Shown here piece by piece: positions 55,629-64,000 of a DNA stretch of 64,000 nt (the first letter of the stretch is position 1; the number at the start of each line of letters is the position of its first letter). The stretch comes from Methanosarcina mazei S-6. Lineage in GTDB: Archaea; Halobacteriota; Methanosarcinia; Methanosarcinales; Methanosarcinaceae. The notes below the pieces were generated by a model that worked only from the letters and a program-made list of their open reading frames with translations, was not told where the DNA came from and made no database searches. The position numbers and the translations under genes are program-made. Where the stretch lies: contig NZ_CP009512.1 of the NCBI RefSeq assembly GCF_000970205.1, forward strand, positions 1,240,001 through 1,304,000, written 5' to 3'.

Positions 55629-57014
55629 TTGAAAGAAACAACATATGATAAAATATCCGGAGGGCATGTCCTCATAATCATTTTAGGGATAACTGTGCTG
55701 GCTTTTTTAATGCTGGCGAGTGTCGCAGGCGCAGTGCCATTTGCATATATTACGAACTACGACGACAACACTACTTCTGTAATTGATATAGCAACAAACA
55801 CTGTTACCTCCACGGTACCCGTAGGCATTCGACCTTGTGGAGTTGCGGTCAGTCCGGATGGAACTAAGGTATATGTGGCTAACGATGACAGCAATAATAT
55901 CTCTGTAATTGATGCAACAACCAGCACTGTTACCTCCACGGTGCCTGTGGGACATGCTCCTTATGGAGTTGCAGTAAGTCCGGATGGAACAAAGGTATAT
56001 GTGGCGAACCAAAACGACAGCAGTGTCTCTGTAATTAACACAACGACCAGCACTGTTATCGCCAGTGTTCCAGTAGATTACAGTCCTTCTGGAGTTGTAG
56101 TCAGTCCGGATGGAACAAAGGTATATGTGGCGAACTACGGCAGTAACACTACTTCCGTAATCGATACGTCTAATTACAGTATTACCTTCACGGTGCCTGT
56201 AGGAATTGCTCCTTATGGAGTTGCGATCAGTCCGGATGGAACAAAGGTATATGTGGCGAACTATGGCAGCAATACTACTTCTGTAATTGATACAGCCACA
56301 AACAACGTTATAGCCTCTGTGCCCGTAGGATGGAGTCCGGTTGGAGTTACAATTGCACCTGATGGAACAAAAGTATATGTGGCTAACCTGGGTAGCTCCA
56401 ATGTCTCTATTATTGACACCGCTACAAACACAGTTACAGACTCTGTGAATGTAGGAATCGCTCCTTGTGGAGTTGCAGTTACCCCGGATGGATCAAAGTT
56501 ATACGTAACGAACGCCGGTGACAACACTACTTCTGTAATTGACACCATAACCAACAACGTTACAGTCACTGTGGCTGTGGGAAAAACGCCCATCACCCTG
56601 GGTCAGTTTATAGGGGGACCAGTAACAGCAAGCAACACCAGTAGAGACACAGAAACCGATTGTAAGGGGATAGAAGATTATGTCCCAGATTATGCAGGTG
56701 GCGCTGTTATTCATATAAAAAATAGGGTTGGAAATGATATCGTCGTATCCTGGGCAAAGGAAGGTTCCCAAAAAGCTGTTTTCCAGGTGAATATTCCTGC
56801 AGGGCAAACGCGCACAGTCACAGCCCCTTCGGGTTCTTATGAAGAATATATCCGAGCAGGATGTTCATGGTATATAGTAACCGATGGGCATATTGTTGTG
56901 GAATCTGGTTATGAATACAGCTTGGAATACTATACGGTTGTAGATAACAATACTATAGTATATGATGGAACTGGATTTAAACAAATACCTGATAGTCAAG
57001 CCCCGAAAATCTGA
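55629..57014 (+). CDS. Secreted YVTN beta-propeller protein
   Basis: 461 residues from a TTG at 55629, with GGAGG 7 bp upstream (an ATG at 55614 would place that site inside the gene). Signal anchor at about 14-36 (VLIIILGITVLAFLMLASVA). Seven tandem repeats of about 42 residues (126 bp), each with GVAVSPDGTKVYVAN, SVIDT and V(P)VG, build a seven-bladed propeller typical of Methanosarcina surface-layer proteins. Residues about 345-461 form a separate beta domain (GGAVIHIKNRVGNDIVVSWA, IPAGQTRTVTAPSGSYEEYI). No C-terminal anchor. It likely mediates cell-surface contacts. Confidence 0.88.
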   Translation: MKETTYDKISGGHVLIIILGITVLAFLMLASVAGAVPFAYITNYDDNTTSVIDIATNTVTSTVPVGIRPCGVAVSPDGTKVYVANDDSNNISVIDATTSTVTSTVPVGHAPYGVAVSPDGTKVYVANQNDSSVSVINTTTSTVIASVPVDYSPSGVVVSPDGTKVYVANYGSNTTSVIDTSNYSITFTVPVGIAPYGVAISPDGTKVYVANYGSNTTSVIDTATNNVIASVPVGWSPVGVTIAPDGTKVYVANLGSSNVSIIDTATNTVTDSVNVGIAPCGVAVTPDGSKLYVTNAGDNTTSVIDTITNNVTVTVAVGKTPITLGQFIGGPVTASNTSRDTETDCKGIEDYVPDYAGGAVIHIKNRVGNDIVVSWAKEGSQKAVFQVNIPAGQTRTVTAPSGSYEEYIRAGCSWYIVTDGHIVVESGYEYSLEYYTVVDNNTIVYDGTGFKQIPDSQAPKI

Positions 57015-57376
57015 CCAGCTTCAATTACAGGGTTACAGGGTAAGCGCGTAGGGTCACGATGCCCTTCCATTCATGAGGCTGCCCGACAATTACTGCCAGT
57101 AAAAACTTAATTCCTTTTTTGATTTAAAGGCTTTATATGCCTTATTTTTTATGTGCTTTTGCCCTGAAATAGAATTGTTGAACAGCATTTTTGGATGGGG
57201 CGGACACCTGCAGGTTGATTTTATACATTTTTCCGGGAATTGTGTTTTATATCATTAAGCCCGTATAGACGACATCTTCCGGAAGCTGGCAGCTAAATTT
57301 TTAACTGATCCCTGTAATATACTGATTTCTGTACCTGTCTTCTTACTTTGATATTGAATTTTACGAGTGATGAGCT
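57015..57376. other. Intergenic, no gene seen
   Basis: Mixed composition, no frame. GTGATGAG before 57377 is the probable ribosome site for the nuclease gene. Confidence 0.5.
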
Positions 57377-58714
57377 TTGAGTGAGCTTGAAAAACTGATA
57401 AATCTTGCAAAAAATGCAGCCGATAAAATACGCAGGCATAAATTTGTGCGCGTGATTTCACATAACGATGCTGACGGGCTAACTTCAGCCGGAATAATGG
57501 CCCACGCCCTTTTGAGGGCTGGCATCCCTTTTCAGCTTTCAATAGCCAGCAAGCTGGACGGGGCTGTAATTGAAGAAGTGAACAGGAGCATCTCTTCAGG
57601 AGAACTTGTCATTTTCTGTGATATGGGCAGCGGGCATCCAGAACTTATTAAACAAGTGGGCGCGGATGTTGTTATAATTGACCACCACCAGCCAGTAGGG
57701 CAGTCCCCCGCAAAAGCTGTGGTAAACGCACATATGGTAGGAATAGACGGGGCAACGGATATCTCGGCTTCAGGAACCTGTTATCTTGTAGCTCGGGAAC
57801 TCGGGACAGGAAACATCGACCTTGCAGGGCTCGCAATTGCAGGGGCAGTTGGAGACAGGCAGCTTTTCCGGACTGCAAATGCTTTCATCCTGGAAGAAGC
57901 CTTAAAATCAGGGGTTGTTTCCATCAGAAAAGGGTTAAAAGTCGGGGATGGAAATCTTGCAGACGTGCTCGCATACAGCAAAGAGCCTTTTCTAGATGTA
58001 ACCGGTTACCCGGAAAAAGCGGCGGAATTCTTAAATCAGCTTGGGCTTTCCGGAAACATTGAAGATCTTTCCGAAGAAGAGACCTCAAAACTTGCCAGTG
58101 CTGTTGCCCTGAAACTTGTCAAACAGGCAAGCCCTGAAGCAATTGAAGCGGTTATCGGGGAAGTTTTCCTGCTCAACCGGGAACTTGTCCACAATGTTTA
58201 TGATTTCATTTCCATACTCAATACCTGCGGGAAGCAAAAGGTTTACGGGCTTGCCCTCGCTCTCTGCCTGAAAGACGCAACTATCCTTGATGAAGCCTTT
58301 TCCCTTACAAAGGATCATGAAAAGAATCTTGCCATCGATATCCGGAAAAATGTGGAAAATATTCGCAAAGGGGAAAACCTCTGGTATATCAGCACGGTTG
58401 AAGCCATCTCGACAGGGGACCTTGCAACAACCGTAGTCAGATACCTCCATCCCGAGCTTCCTTTTATCTGTGTAAACGAATCTGAAGGTATTTTAAAGGT
58501 TTCTGCCCGAGGTACTCGTGAACTCGTTTCAAAAGGGCTTGACCTTGCCTTTACCCTCAGGGAAGCTGCTGGTGCTGCAGGCGGAAACGGAGGAGGGCAC
58601 AGTGTTGCATCCGGAGCTTCAATACCCTTGGGAAGTACGGAGGAGTTCCTGAGCATTGCAGACCGTATAATCGGGGAGCAGCTCAGGAAAAACGCCAGTG
58701 GGAAAGTAAAATGA
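57377..58714 (+). CDS. DHH-family phosphoesterase, archaeal RecJ-like nuclease
   Basis: 445 residues from a TTG. DHH motifs: VRVISHNDADGLTSAGIMAH (motif I), ELVIFCDMGSGHPELI (motif II), DVVIIDHHQPVG (DHH, motif III) and GAVGDRQLF (motif IV). The C-terminal DHHA1 has RELVSKGLDLAFTLREAA and GAAGGNGGGHSVASGASIPL. Archaeal proteins of this kind (GAN/RecJ types) degrade single-stranded DNA 5' to 3' or trim RNA 3' ends, and some pair with the CMG helicase. Metal ligands are complete, so it should be active. Pcc1 follows 163 bp downstream. Confidence 0.9.
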   Translation: MSELEKLINLAKNAADKIRRHKFVRVISHNDADGLTSAGIMAHALLRAGIPFQLSIASKLDGAVIEEVNRSISSGELVIFCDMGSGHPELIKQVGADVVIIDHHQPVGQSPAKAVVNAHMVGIDGATDISASGTCYLVARELGTGNIDLAGLAIAGAVGDRQLFRTANAFILEEALKSGVVSIRKGLKVGDGNLADVLAYSKEPFLDVTGYPEKAAEFLNQLGLSGNIEDLSEEETSKLASAVALKLVKQASPEAIEAVIGEVFLLNRELVHNVYDFISILNTCGKQKVYGLALALCLKDATILDEAFSLTKDHEKNLAIDIRKNVENIRKGENLWYISTVEAISTGDLATTVVRYLHPELPFICVNESEGILKVSARGTRELVSKGLDLAFTLREAAGAAGGNGGGHSVASGASIPLGSTEEFLSIADRIIGEQLRKNASGKVK

Positions 58715-58877
58715 TAATTTCAATGGGAAAGAAGAGCAAGTAAACGTGATAAGCATAAATAATGAACAAAAACTGATCCTGAAAACCAGCCGGCAGAAAT
58801 TGAATGGTAAAAACAGAGTAAGCAAAATTAAAATAACCAGAGGCATAGAACTGGTGTAAAAACGCAGAGGCGAATTT

Positions 58878-59117
58878 ATGAAAATTACAGGCACAATTGA
58901 GTTTCCAGACCCTGAATCAAGAAAATCCGCAGCCAGAATACTGAAAGCCCTTGCCCCGGATAATCTGAGGAGCATGGAAAGCGAGATAAGCAATGATAGG
59001 GTTGCTGTGCGTTTTCATTCTGAGAAAATCGGTTCTCTCCTTGCGACCATTGATGATTTTCTCATGAATGTTAAGATCGGGGAAGGGGTCGAGCAGACTC
59101 TGGAAAAAGAAAGGTAA
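58878..59117 (+). CDS. pcc1: KEOPS complex subunit Pcc1
   Basis: 79 residues. Pcc1 is the dimerising subunit of KEOPS, which makes N6-threonylcarbamoyl-adenosine at tRNA position 37 with Kae1, Bud32 and Cgi121. Family features: TGTIEFPDPESRKSAARILK, ALAPDN, VAVRFHSEKIGSLLATIDDF and LMNVKIGEGV. The first ATG has GAGGCG upstream. The other KEOPS genes are elsewhere. Probably co-transcribed with the DHH nuclease. Confidence 0.93.
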   Translation: MKITGTIEFPDPESRKSAARILKALAPDNLRSMESEISNDRVAVRFHSEKIGSLLATIDDFLMNVKIGEGVEQTLEKER

Positions 59118-59240
59118 GAAGCCAGAAATAAAAAGAAAATAATTGAGCAATTGAAGGCGTGGAATAAAAACAAAAAATTAACGGGAAACATTTTACAGTT
59201 TCCCTCTCATTTTACAGTTTCCCTCTTGCTGATTCTCTTT

Positions 59241-61445
59241 TCAATTTGCAGCTCCTTCTTTCCAGAGCCTTATCAGTTTTATGAGTCCTTCGTCTGTTAG
59301 CTTGGTTTCTGTCCCTGGGATAGGTAGGCCGTTTTTATAGATGTGTATTGCTTCCTGGAGTTCTTCCGTGCTTATGTTTTTCCCATCCAGGGAGGTCAAA
59401 TCGTCCCATGGGTTCCAGTCAACGACTGTCCAGTTCCAGGTAAGCATAACATTTTCGTTTCCTGTTATGACAAGCACGGTAACATCATATGTTCCTGGAA
59501 ACAGAGTACTTTCCGAATATGAACTGCTTTTAACACCGGTTTCGGTAAGTTTTTTCGTTCCGTTAACATACCAGTTTGCACTGGTGTTATGATTTGTGCT
59601 GATATTGAATTCCTGCCTTTCCCCTTCATAGGTAGTGATATTTCCTCCGGGACTTGAAGAGATAATTGATAGAGGGCTTACTGTTATATAACCGGGTTTT
59701 ATTTCGGTGTCAAAACCTTTCCTGTTGCTTGCATTTAATGAAACGGTATAATTTCCGTAAGATGTGTAGGTGCAGACAGGGTTTTTGGTTGTTGAGTCTG
59801 TAATCCCGTCCCCGTTAAAATCCCATTCCCATGACAGGGCACCTGTTGAAAGGTCAGTGAACTGGACTGTAAGAGGAGAAACCCAGCTGGTAATGTTTGA
59901 TGAGAATCCAGCTTCTGGCAGCTCATTGACAGTTGTAAACGCCTTTATACAGAGGTTTGTTTCCGCGTATTCGACAACTGATGTCAGGTCCTTCCAGCTG
60001 TTCCCGTCCCGGCTTACATAGCTCTCCCCGGGATTTGCCTGTGCCTTACTGCTGTAATCGAGGTACTGTTTCTCAACTGCAAGAGGGTATACGTAAGAAG
60101 GATTCCTGCACTTTATAACAACAGAAAATTTCTCTCCCGGAATCAGGTTTACAGGAGAATTAAGTATGTGGGTGTGATATCCGGGAAATGAGCAGGTACC
60201 GCTTTCCTTTACAGCATAATTTTTTAATGAATTAATCGGGCCGTTTGTCGGGTTTTTGTATACATAGATCTCATAAGCCGTATTGAGATCTGTAGTATAG
60301 AACCCTATAGCTTCCAGTTTTTCATTTCTTTCCGTGGTAAAAACATTGCTTCCCCAGGCGGTTAATTCGGAATAACCTATTTGGGTTATCCAGCCGAGGG
60401 GGTCATACTGGTAGATATAGTCAAAATTCTCTTTTTCCGAAGCCGTAAAGACTGCATTTTCTCTGTATCCAATACTGGTATCATAATAGGAAATATAGAA
60501 ATATCCATCTTCTCCCCAGGATTCTCCCCAGCTGTTCTTTACAATAAAAGCTCCATTTCCTGATGGAACCTGTTTGAACCTGTGTCTGTCAAAGGAATCA
60601 TCCCAGCCTACTATGGTTATCGCATGATTTGCAGAATTTGATCCGGTGTATCTGTAGGTGTAATTCTTATCATGATAATCCGGCAAATTCCAGCATATTG
60701 TAGAAAACACAGCTCCCTTATCCATAAGTGCCCTTTTAATTAACTCGTTATCCAGAGGCCCGGTTCTCTCAGGCAGTACAACTACTTCCTGAACATGTTT
60801 CTGCACAGGAAGCCCTGCAGGGGAATTGACCGAGTTTTCATTATATGGGTCTGCAGATTCATTTACAGGCCCTGACCAGCGGGTAAGATATGCCATGGCT
60901 ATGAAAGAATTTCCGCCGTTATCGGGAGTCAGGTCAAAACCATCGGAATAGTACCTTGTGACAAGATTTTTCATGTTATTTTCGGAAAAGTCTCTACTAT
61001 TTCCCTCTGTCCCCAGAATATAAGATTCAAGGGATGCAAGGCTTGAAAAAGCCCAGCAGCTTCCGGTGTCTCCCTGGTTTTTTACAGATGTAATCCTTCC
61101 CTGTTCACGCAAATCATACGTTGAAGGGAGTTCCGAACCCTGCGCCCTGAGCAGAAGCTTTCCCCCTTTCTGTGAGAGTGCTGGTATATTTACCGGAGGG
61201 GGGGTATACCCCGGGCCTGAGGCATGCCCGTAGTCACAGGATGAAACAGGCTCTAATGATTCTGATTTTCCGGGGTTCAGAAATTCCGGGTTCAGAGGTG
61301 CTTCTTCAATTGCAGTGTCTGAAATTGATGTGCTGTTCAGGGGCGGCTCTAAGTTTTCGGCACTTCCGGCTGCGAGGTTCGGGCTGATGGACAGAGACGA
61401 AAATAAGATTATCATTGAAAGCAAAAAGGAATTTATCTTTTTCAA
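59241..61445 (-). CDS. Secreted C1 (papain) family protease with lectin-like and PKD domains
   Basis: 734 residues. Signal peptide 1-26 (ends NLAAG). The papain domain spans about 105-340, with Cys130 in QGDTGSCWAFSS, His274 in NHAITIVGWDD and Asn304 in IVKNSWGESWGEDGYF, so the triad is complete. A lectin-like beta-sandwich domain follows (about 345-510; EAIGFYTTDLNTAYEIYVYK). A PKD domain is at 515-595 (VQFTDLSTGALSWEWDFNGD, GNYTVSLNASN). A beta domain and a C-terminal pair of short helices (ISTEELQEAIHIYKN, LTDEGLIKLIRLWKE) complete it. No membrane anchor; expected to be extracellular or S-layer-bound. Confidence 0.93.
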   Translation of the reverse strand: MKKINSFLLSMIILFSSLSISPNLAAGSAENLEPPLNSTSISDTAIEEAPLNPEFLNPGKSESLEPVSSCDYGHASGPGYTPPPVNIPALSQKGGKLLLRAQGSELPSTYDLREQGRITSVKNQGDTGSCWAFSSLASLESYILGTEGNSRDFSENNMKNLVTRYYSDGFDLTPDNGGNSFIAMAYLTRWSGPVNESADPYNENSVNSPAGLPVQKHVQEVVVLPERTGPLDNELIKRALMDKGAVFSTICWNLPDYHDKNYTYRYTGSNSANHAITIVGWDDSFDRHRFKQVPSGNGAFIVKNSWGESWGEDGYFYISYYDTSIGYRENAVFTASEKENFDYIYQYDPLGWITQIGYSELTAWGSNVFTTERNEKLEAIGFYTTDLNTAYEIYVYKNPTNGPINSLKNYAVKESGTCSFPGYHTHILNSPVNLIPGEKFSVVIKCRNPSYVYPLAVEKQYLDYSSKAQANPGESYVSRDGNSWKDLTSVVEYAETNLCIKAFTTVNELPEAGFSSNITSWVSPLTVQFTDLSTGALSWEWDFNGDGITDSTTKNPVCTYTSYGNYTVSLNASNRKGFDTEIKPGYITVSPLSIISSSPGGNITTYEGERQEFNISTNHNTSANWYVNGTKKLTETGVKSSSYSESTLFPGTYDVTVLVITGNENVMLTWNWTVVDWNPWDDLTSLDGKNISTEELQEAIHIYKNGLPIPGTETKLTDEGLIKLIRLWKEGAAN

Positions 61446-61814
61446 AAATTCTCGGCCTCGGGTGGATTGGTTTTCAGTTAGATGAAAGACAGCATGGAGT
61501 AACTGGCATAGCAGGCATATCTCTAACTATTAATTTATATACTGTCAGCCAATAGCAGTCCGGTCTTCTACAACTATCATTGCAATCAGCATGACCCCCA
61601 GTAAACCCCCATTAATTATCTATTCACATGATTAGTTTATAAAATTTGTGTATAAGTTCCTCTCTAACATAATTCATTTTTATTGTCCAATCCATAATTT
61701 ATGCTTTTAAATTTCTTTTTTCATAGAGCCTCCTTGAGTAAATTTTTTAAAAATAATCATGGATATTTGCTCAGTGTAAGCAGGGCTAATATTAACCTTT
61801 ATAACCTTAATAAG
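61446..61814. other. Intergenic, no gene seen
   Basis: AT-rich upstream region of the papain-family gene. TTTATATACTG (61532-61542) is TATA-like but on the strand away from that gene. No frame believed. Confidence 0.5.
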
Positions 61815-62020
61815 CCTCAATAACCCTTGATACGTCCCAATGGCCTGAATATGCCTCAATAACCCTTGATACGTCCCAATGGCCTGAATATGCCTCAATA
61901 ACCCTTGATACGCCTCAATAAACCTCAATAAACTTTTATACGTCCCAATGGCCTGAATATGCCTCAATAACCCTTGATACGCCTCAATAAACCTCAATAA
62001 ATCTCAATAAAATACCTTAA
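61815..62020. repeat. 39-bp minisatellite with internal variation
   Basis: Two perfect units of CCTCAATAACCCTTGATACG followed by TCCCAATGGCCTGAATATG (61815-61853, 61854-61892). The third (61893-61961) has an inserted CCTCAATAAACCTCAATAAA, and a fourth is truncated. Because 39 is a multiple of three, all frames stay open, giving the false ORF at 61707-61997 on the minus strand. Confidence 0.92.
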
Positions 62021-62127
62021 TAAAACTACAATAAAAATTTCCAATAAATATAAAAAGTCACAATAGAAAGAGACATTAAGTTTGCCTTTCCATATTCTAA
62101 CAGGGCATAGTTAGAGGGGGTAAAAGT

Positions 62128-62397
62128 CTGTTTTCGGAAACACTTGCAGATCTTGAAAATATCAGCAAAAAAGACCTTGATAAGGAAATTCTGAGAGCCG
62201 CAATGATCGCAGAACTGGATGCTGTCAATCTCTATGAACAGATGGCAAACCTGACAAAAAACGAAGAAATACGTACTATCCTGCTTGATATTGCACGGGA
62301 GGAAAAGATCCATGTCGCCATGTTTGAAACCGTACTCCTGCAGGCGGACAAAGAGTTTTTAAAGATTTATGCGGATTATGCACTTGCCAGAAAATAA
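62128..62397 (+). CDS. Small ferritin-like (rubrerythrin / EncFtn-type) protein, probable CTG start
   Basis: 89 residues if read from the CTG at 62128, which has GAGGGGGT 6 bp upstream; the first ATG in frame (62203) would remove the first helix. The sequence LADLENISKKDLDKEILRAA, MIAELDAVNLYEQMANLTKN, IRTILLDIAREEKIHVAMFE carries two EL/EEKxH motifs for a di-iron site. Its half length and single four-helix-bundle half are like the encapsulated ferritins (EncFtn), which form decamers. No encapsulin shell gene is in the window. The role is likely iron storage or peroxide reduction. Confidence 0.8.
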   Translation: MFSETLADLENISKKDLDKEILRAAMIAELDAVNLYEQMANLTKNEEIRTILLDIAREEKIHVAMFETVLLQADKEFLKIYADYALARK

Positions 62398-62661
62398 AAG
62401 AAGAATATTTCCCGGTTTTTGTGGTTAACTGGTATCCTTGAATGACCGCAGGTTACATCTCAAATCCTTTTATACATGCGTCACACTTCAATTCCTTTCA
62501 TATACGCATCGCACTTCTCTTGAAACCGCCTGTGTGCAGACGATCGGAATGAAAGCATCAGCCGCTCCGGAGGGGCTGGATTCCGAAATTTACTGTCTTT
62601 TTTCAAGCTTTGCCGCATAACCATTTATATCCTGCGCTGCCATATTTTCTATTGATCTCCC
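62398..62661. other. Short intergenic region
   Basis: No gene. CATTTATATCC (62621-62631) is a TATA box about 30 bp before the ATG at 62662, which implies near-leaderless expression of the phosphoesterase. Confidence 0.5.
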
Positions 62662-63120
62662 ATGCTTGAAGAATATGAGAAGAAAAGGGATTTTAATAAG
62701 ACCTCCGAACCCCCTGCCAGAGGGGAAGAGAAGAATTCCGATAAGCCTGTTTTTGTGGTTCAGCGCCATGATGCGACCAATCTCCATTATGATTTTCGCC
62801 TGGAAATGGACGGAGTCCTTAAGAGCTGGGCAGTTCCTAAAGAGCCTCCGAAAAGCCCGGGAACCAGGAGGCTCGCTATCGAGACTGAAGACCATCCACT
62901 CGGATATGCAGACTTTGAAGGGGAAATTCCAGAAGGACAGTACGGAGCCGGCAGAGTTGAGATCTGGGACAGGGGTACTTTTGAACTTCTAAAACGCAAC
63001 GAGAAAGAGATTATTATAACGCTTCACGGGGAAGAACTTGAAGGAGATTACGTACTGATAAAAACAAAGTACGGAAAAGAGGATAAAGGGTGGCTATTTT
63101 TTAAGAAAAAAACCGGTTAA
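62662..63120 (+). CDS. Stand-alone LigD-type 3'-phosphoesterase
   Basis: 152 residues. The LigD phosphoesterase (PE) domain trims 3'-ribonucleotides and 3'-phosphates from DNA ends, readying them for ligation. Seen here: PVFVVQRHDATNLHYDFRLE with the catalytic His and Asp/Arg residues, GVLKSWAVPKEPPKSPG, ETEDHPLGYADFEGEIPEG and YGAGRVEIWDRGTFE. The whole gene is only this domain; the ligase and polymerase parts of LigD are absent, and no Ku gene is next to it. Similar stand-alone PE enzymes are known in Methanosarcina and other archaea. Confidence 0.95.
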   Translation: MLEEYEKKRDFNKTSEPPARGEEKNSDKPVFVVQRHDATNLHYDFRLEMDGVLKSWAVPKEPPKSPGTRRLAIETEDHPLGYADFEGEIPEGQYGAGRVEIWDRGTFELLKRNEKEIIITLHGEELEGDYVLIKTKYGKEDKGWLFFKKKTG

Positions 63121-63539
63121 GCCATTGAATAGCTTATTCCAAGGCGTGAAGTCCCTTCCTCGCCTTCATCAAAACTCAGGGAGGAGAAGTTCACGCATTT
63201 AATAATTTAAACGATTGCGAAGTTAAGCGATCGAGACATTATTCCTTGAGAAATTAATGCAGGAAATACTCTTAACCAGGGTAAACCGACAAAGTTATTG
63301 AAGGTAAAAGGAAAAGGTGTTAGAGGAATAATCAGTAAAATGAGATAATCGGTAAAAAATGCTGGATAAAAAAGATTACCGGTAAAAAGTACTGGATAAA
63401 AGAGATAACTGGTAAGAAGTACTGGATAAATGGATGATTTCCAAAATACAGAAGGATAACAGGCAAGAGAAGAGGGGCTTCGTCGGCTGTTTTTCGGCTC
63501 AAAACTCTGGCTCTTGATCTCTGGCAAAGGAGTGATCAG
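63121..63539. repeat. Intergenic with degenerate 30-bp tandem repeat (63329-63430)
   Basis: About three and a half copies of a unit like GGTAAAAAGTACTGGATAAA with AGAGATAACT occur at 63329-63430. No gene; the leftward frame at 63207-63635 is made of the repeat and runs antisense to the next gene. AAAGGAGTGATCAG before 63540 is the ribosome site. Confidence 0.75.
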
Positions 63540-63911
63540 ATGGGGAAGGCTACGGAAGAAAAGGTAAAAATAAAGATTATTGAGACTGCAGGAATTAACT
63601 GCTGTGTTGCAGCCTGCGACGGGCAGAAAGTGCACGATAAAATTGCAGATGCTTTCCGCAAAAACAGGATTGTTGAGCTTTCTTTTGCAGAAACCAATGA
63701 ACTTACTCCTGCCTTCTTAAATTCGGCTGTGGGGCAGCTTTATGGGACCTTCCAGGCTGAGATCATTGAAAAAAGCCTTTCTTTTACTGACCTTGACCAC
63801 GAAGATGAGATCGTCCTTAAGAGGGTAATGGAGCGGGCAAAAGTCTATTTTGAACATGCATATTCCTGCAGGAAAGCACTCAGGGATGTGATCGGGGGCG
63901 AAGATGCCTAA
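63540..63911 (+). CDS. STAS-like (DUF4325) domain protein
   Basis: 123 residues. The DUF4325 STAS-like core is VELSFAETNELTPAFLNSAV followed by GQLYGTFQAEII. The N-terminal part (KIKIIETAGINCCVAACDGQ) and C-terminal helix complete a single domain. In bacteria such proteins occur beside DNA-binding or signal-transduction proteins as anti-sigma-like or defence-linked modules. AAAGGAGTGAT precedes the ATG by 3 bp. The next gene starts inside this one (8-bp overlap), so both are co-translated and probably work together. Confidence 0.88.
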   Translation: MGKATEEKVKIKIIETAGINCCVAACDGQKVHDKIADAFRKNRIVELSFAETNELTPAFLNSAVGQLYGTFQAEIIEKSLSFTDLDHEDEIVLKRVMERAKVYFEHAYSCRKALRDVIGGEDA

Positions 63912-64000
63912 GAGTGTCCACCGCGCAACGGTCTATCCTGTAAGGCGCAGTGCGAGGCTCCGCCCCGGTAAAACCCTGCCTGTAAAACCAGGTCCTGCTC
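63904..64000 (+). CDS. Start of an unidentified gene, cut by the window edge
   Basis: ATG at 63904 overlaps the end of the STAS-like gene. The 32 visible residues (MPKSVHRATVYPVRRSARLR, then PGKTLPVKPGPA) are basic and Pro-rich, and no family can be told from them. In bacteria DUF4325 genes often precede an ATPase or sensor gene, so the remainder should be read. Confidence 0.5.
   Translation, partial: MPKSVHRATVYPVRRSARLRPGKTLPVKPGPA

Noticed and set aside
61707-61997. 96-residue leftward repeat protein
   Set aside because: Consists of minisatellite units, without ribosome site or conservation clue.
63207-63635. 142-residue leftward frame
   Set aside because: Made of the 63329-63430 repeat and antisense to the STAS-like gene.

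Overview
The window is a chromosomal segment of a methanogenic archaeon, almost certainly a Methanosarcina. The evidence is the mtxXAH set of methyl-tetrahydrosarcinapterin/corrinoid methyltransferase paralogues, archaeal RfcL, CDC48, Pcc1 (KEOPS) and RecJ-like DHH nuclease, archaeal RibC/RibL, archaeal-type Thi4, tRNA genes without an encoded CCA, AT-rich intergenic DNA full of tandem repeats, PGF-CTERM surface proteins, and an IS66 transposase interrupted only by one in-frame TAG, the pyrrolysine codon of Methanosarcina.

Layout. 1-7.6 kb: ilvD, a HIT-type zinc-finger protein, a complete ISH3-like insertion sequence with a 5-bp target duplication, an unknown small protein, and the leftward mtxX-mtxA-mtxH operon. 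7.6-11.5 kb: repeat-rich DNA, rfcL, and a 1.5-kb gene-poor stretch carrying three related leftward modules, each a TATA box, then 22-23 bp, then a terminal-stem RNA with a C-rich interior in two of the three. I predict them to be paralogous small RNAs. 11.4-14 kb: tRNA-Val, a winged-helix regulator and a complete IS66 element with an 8-bp target duplication. 14-22.4 kb: a flavoprotein, CDC48, an HTH-CBS regulator, and a cluster of two aminotransferases with riboflavin/FAD genes (ribC, ribH, ribL). 22.5-26 kb: homocysteine-synthesis genes (DUF39-CBS protein and NIL-ferredoxin) behind two copies of a promoter motif, then a DUF166 protein. 26-40 kb: AIM24, Mth938-type, MscS, coiled-coil, subtilisin/beta-helix, AlaX, VOC, polyprenol-kinase-like, Ca/Na exchanger, DUF2795 and zinc-ribbon proteins, with possible structured RNAs around the DUF2795 gene.

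40.4-41.5 kb holds a compact leftward operon: a Pro-Glu repeat peptide, a TIR-domain protein with a C-terminal zinc ribbon, and an acidic protein. It is the best protein-level candidate for an undescribed system. 41.7-49 kb: molbindin, a META lipoprotein, a MITE-like element, thi4, tRNA-His, an atypical radical SAM protein and two unknown proteins. 49.5-57 kb: secreted envelope proteins, three of them in one operon (two with PGF-CTERM tails), tRNA-Gly, and a YVTN beta-propeller. 57-64 kb: DHH nuclease, Pcc1, a secreted papain-family protease, a minisatellite, a small ferritin-like protein, a stand-alone LigD phosphoesterase, and a STAS-like protein overlapping a gene cut by the window edge.

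Three genes (zinc finger, mtxA, ferritin-like) seem to start at CTG behind a Shine-Dalgarno. A CCCGAG/CTCG intergenic repeat with a conserved tail occurs at three loci. All calls come from reading the sequence; family names come from recognised motifs, not from searches.
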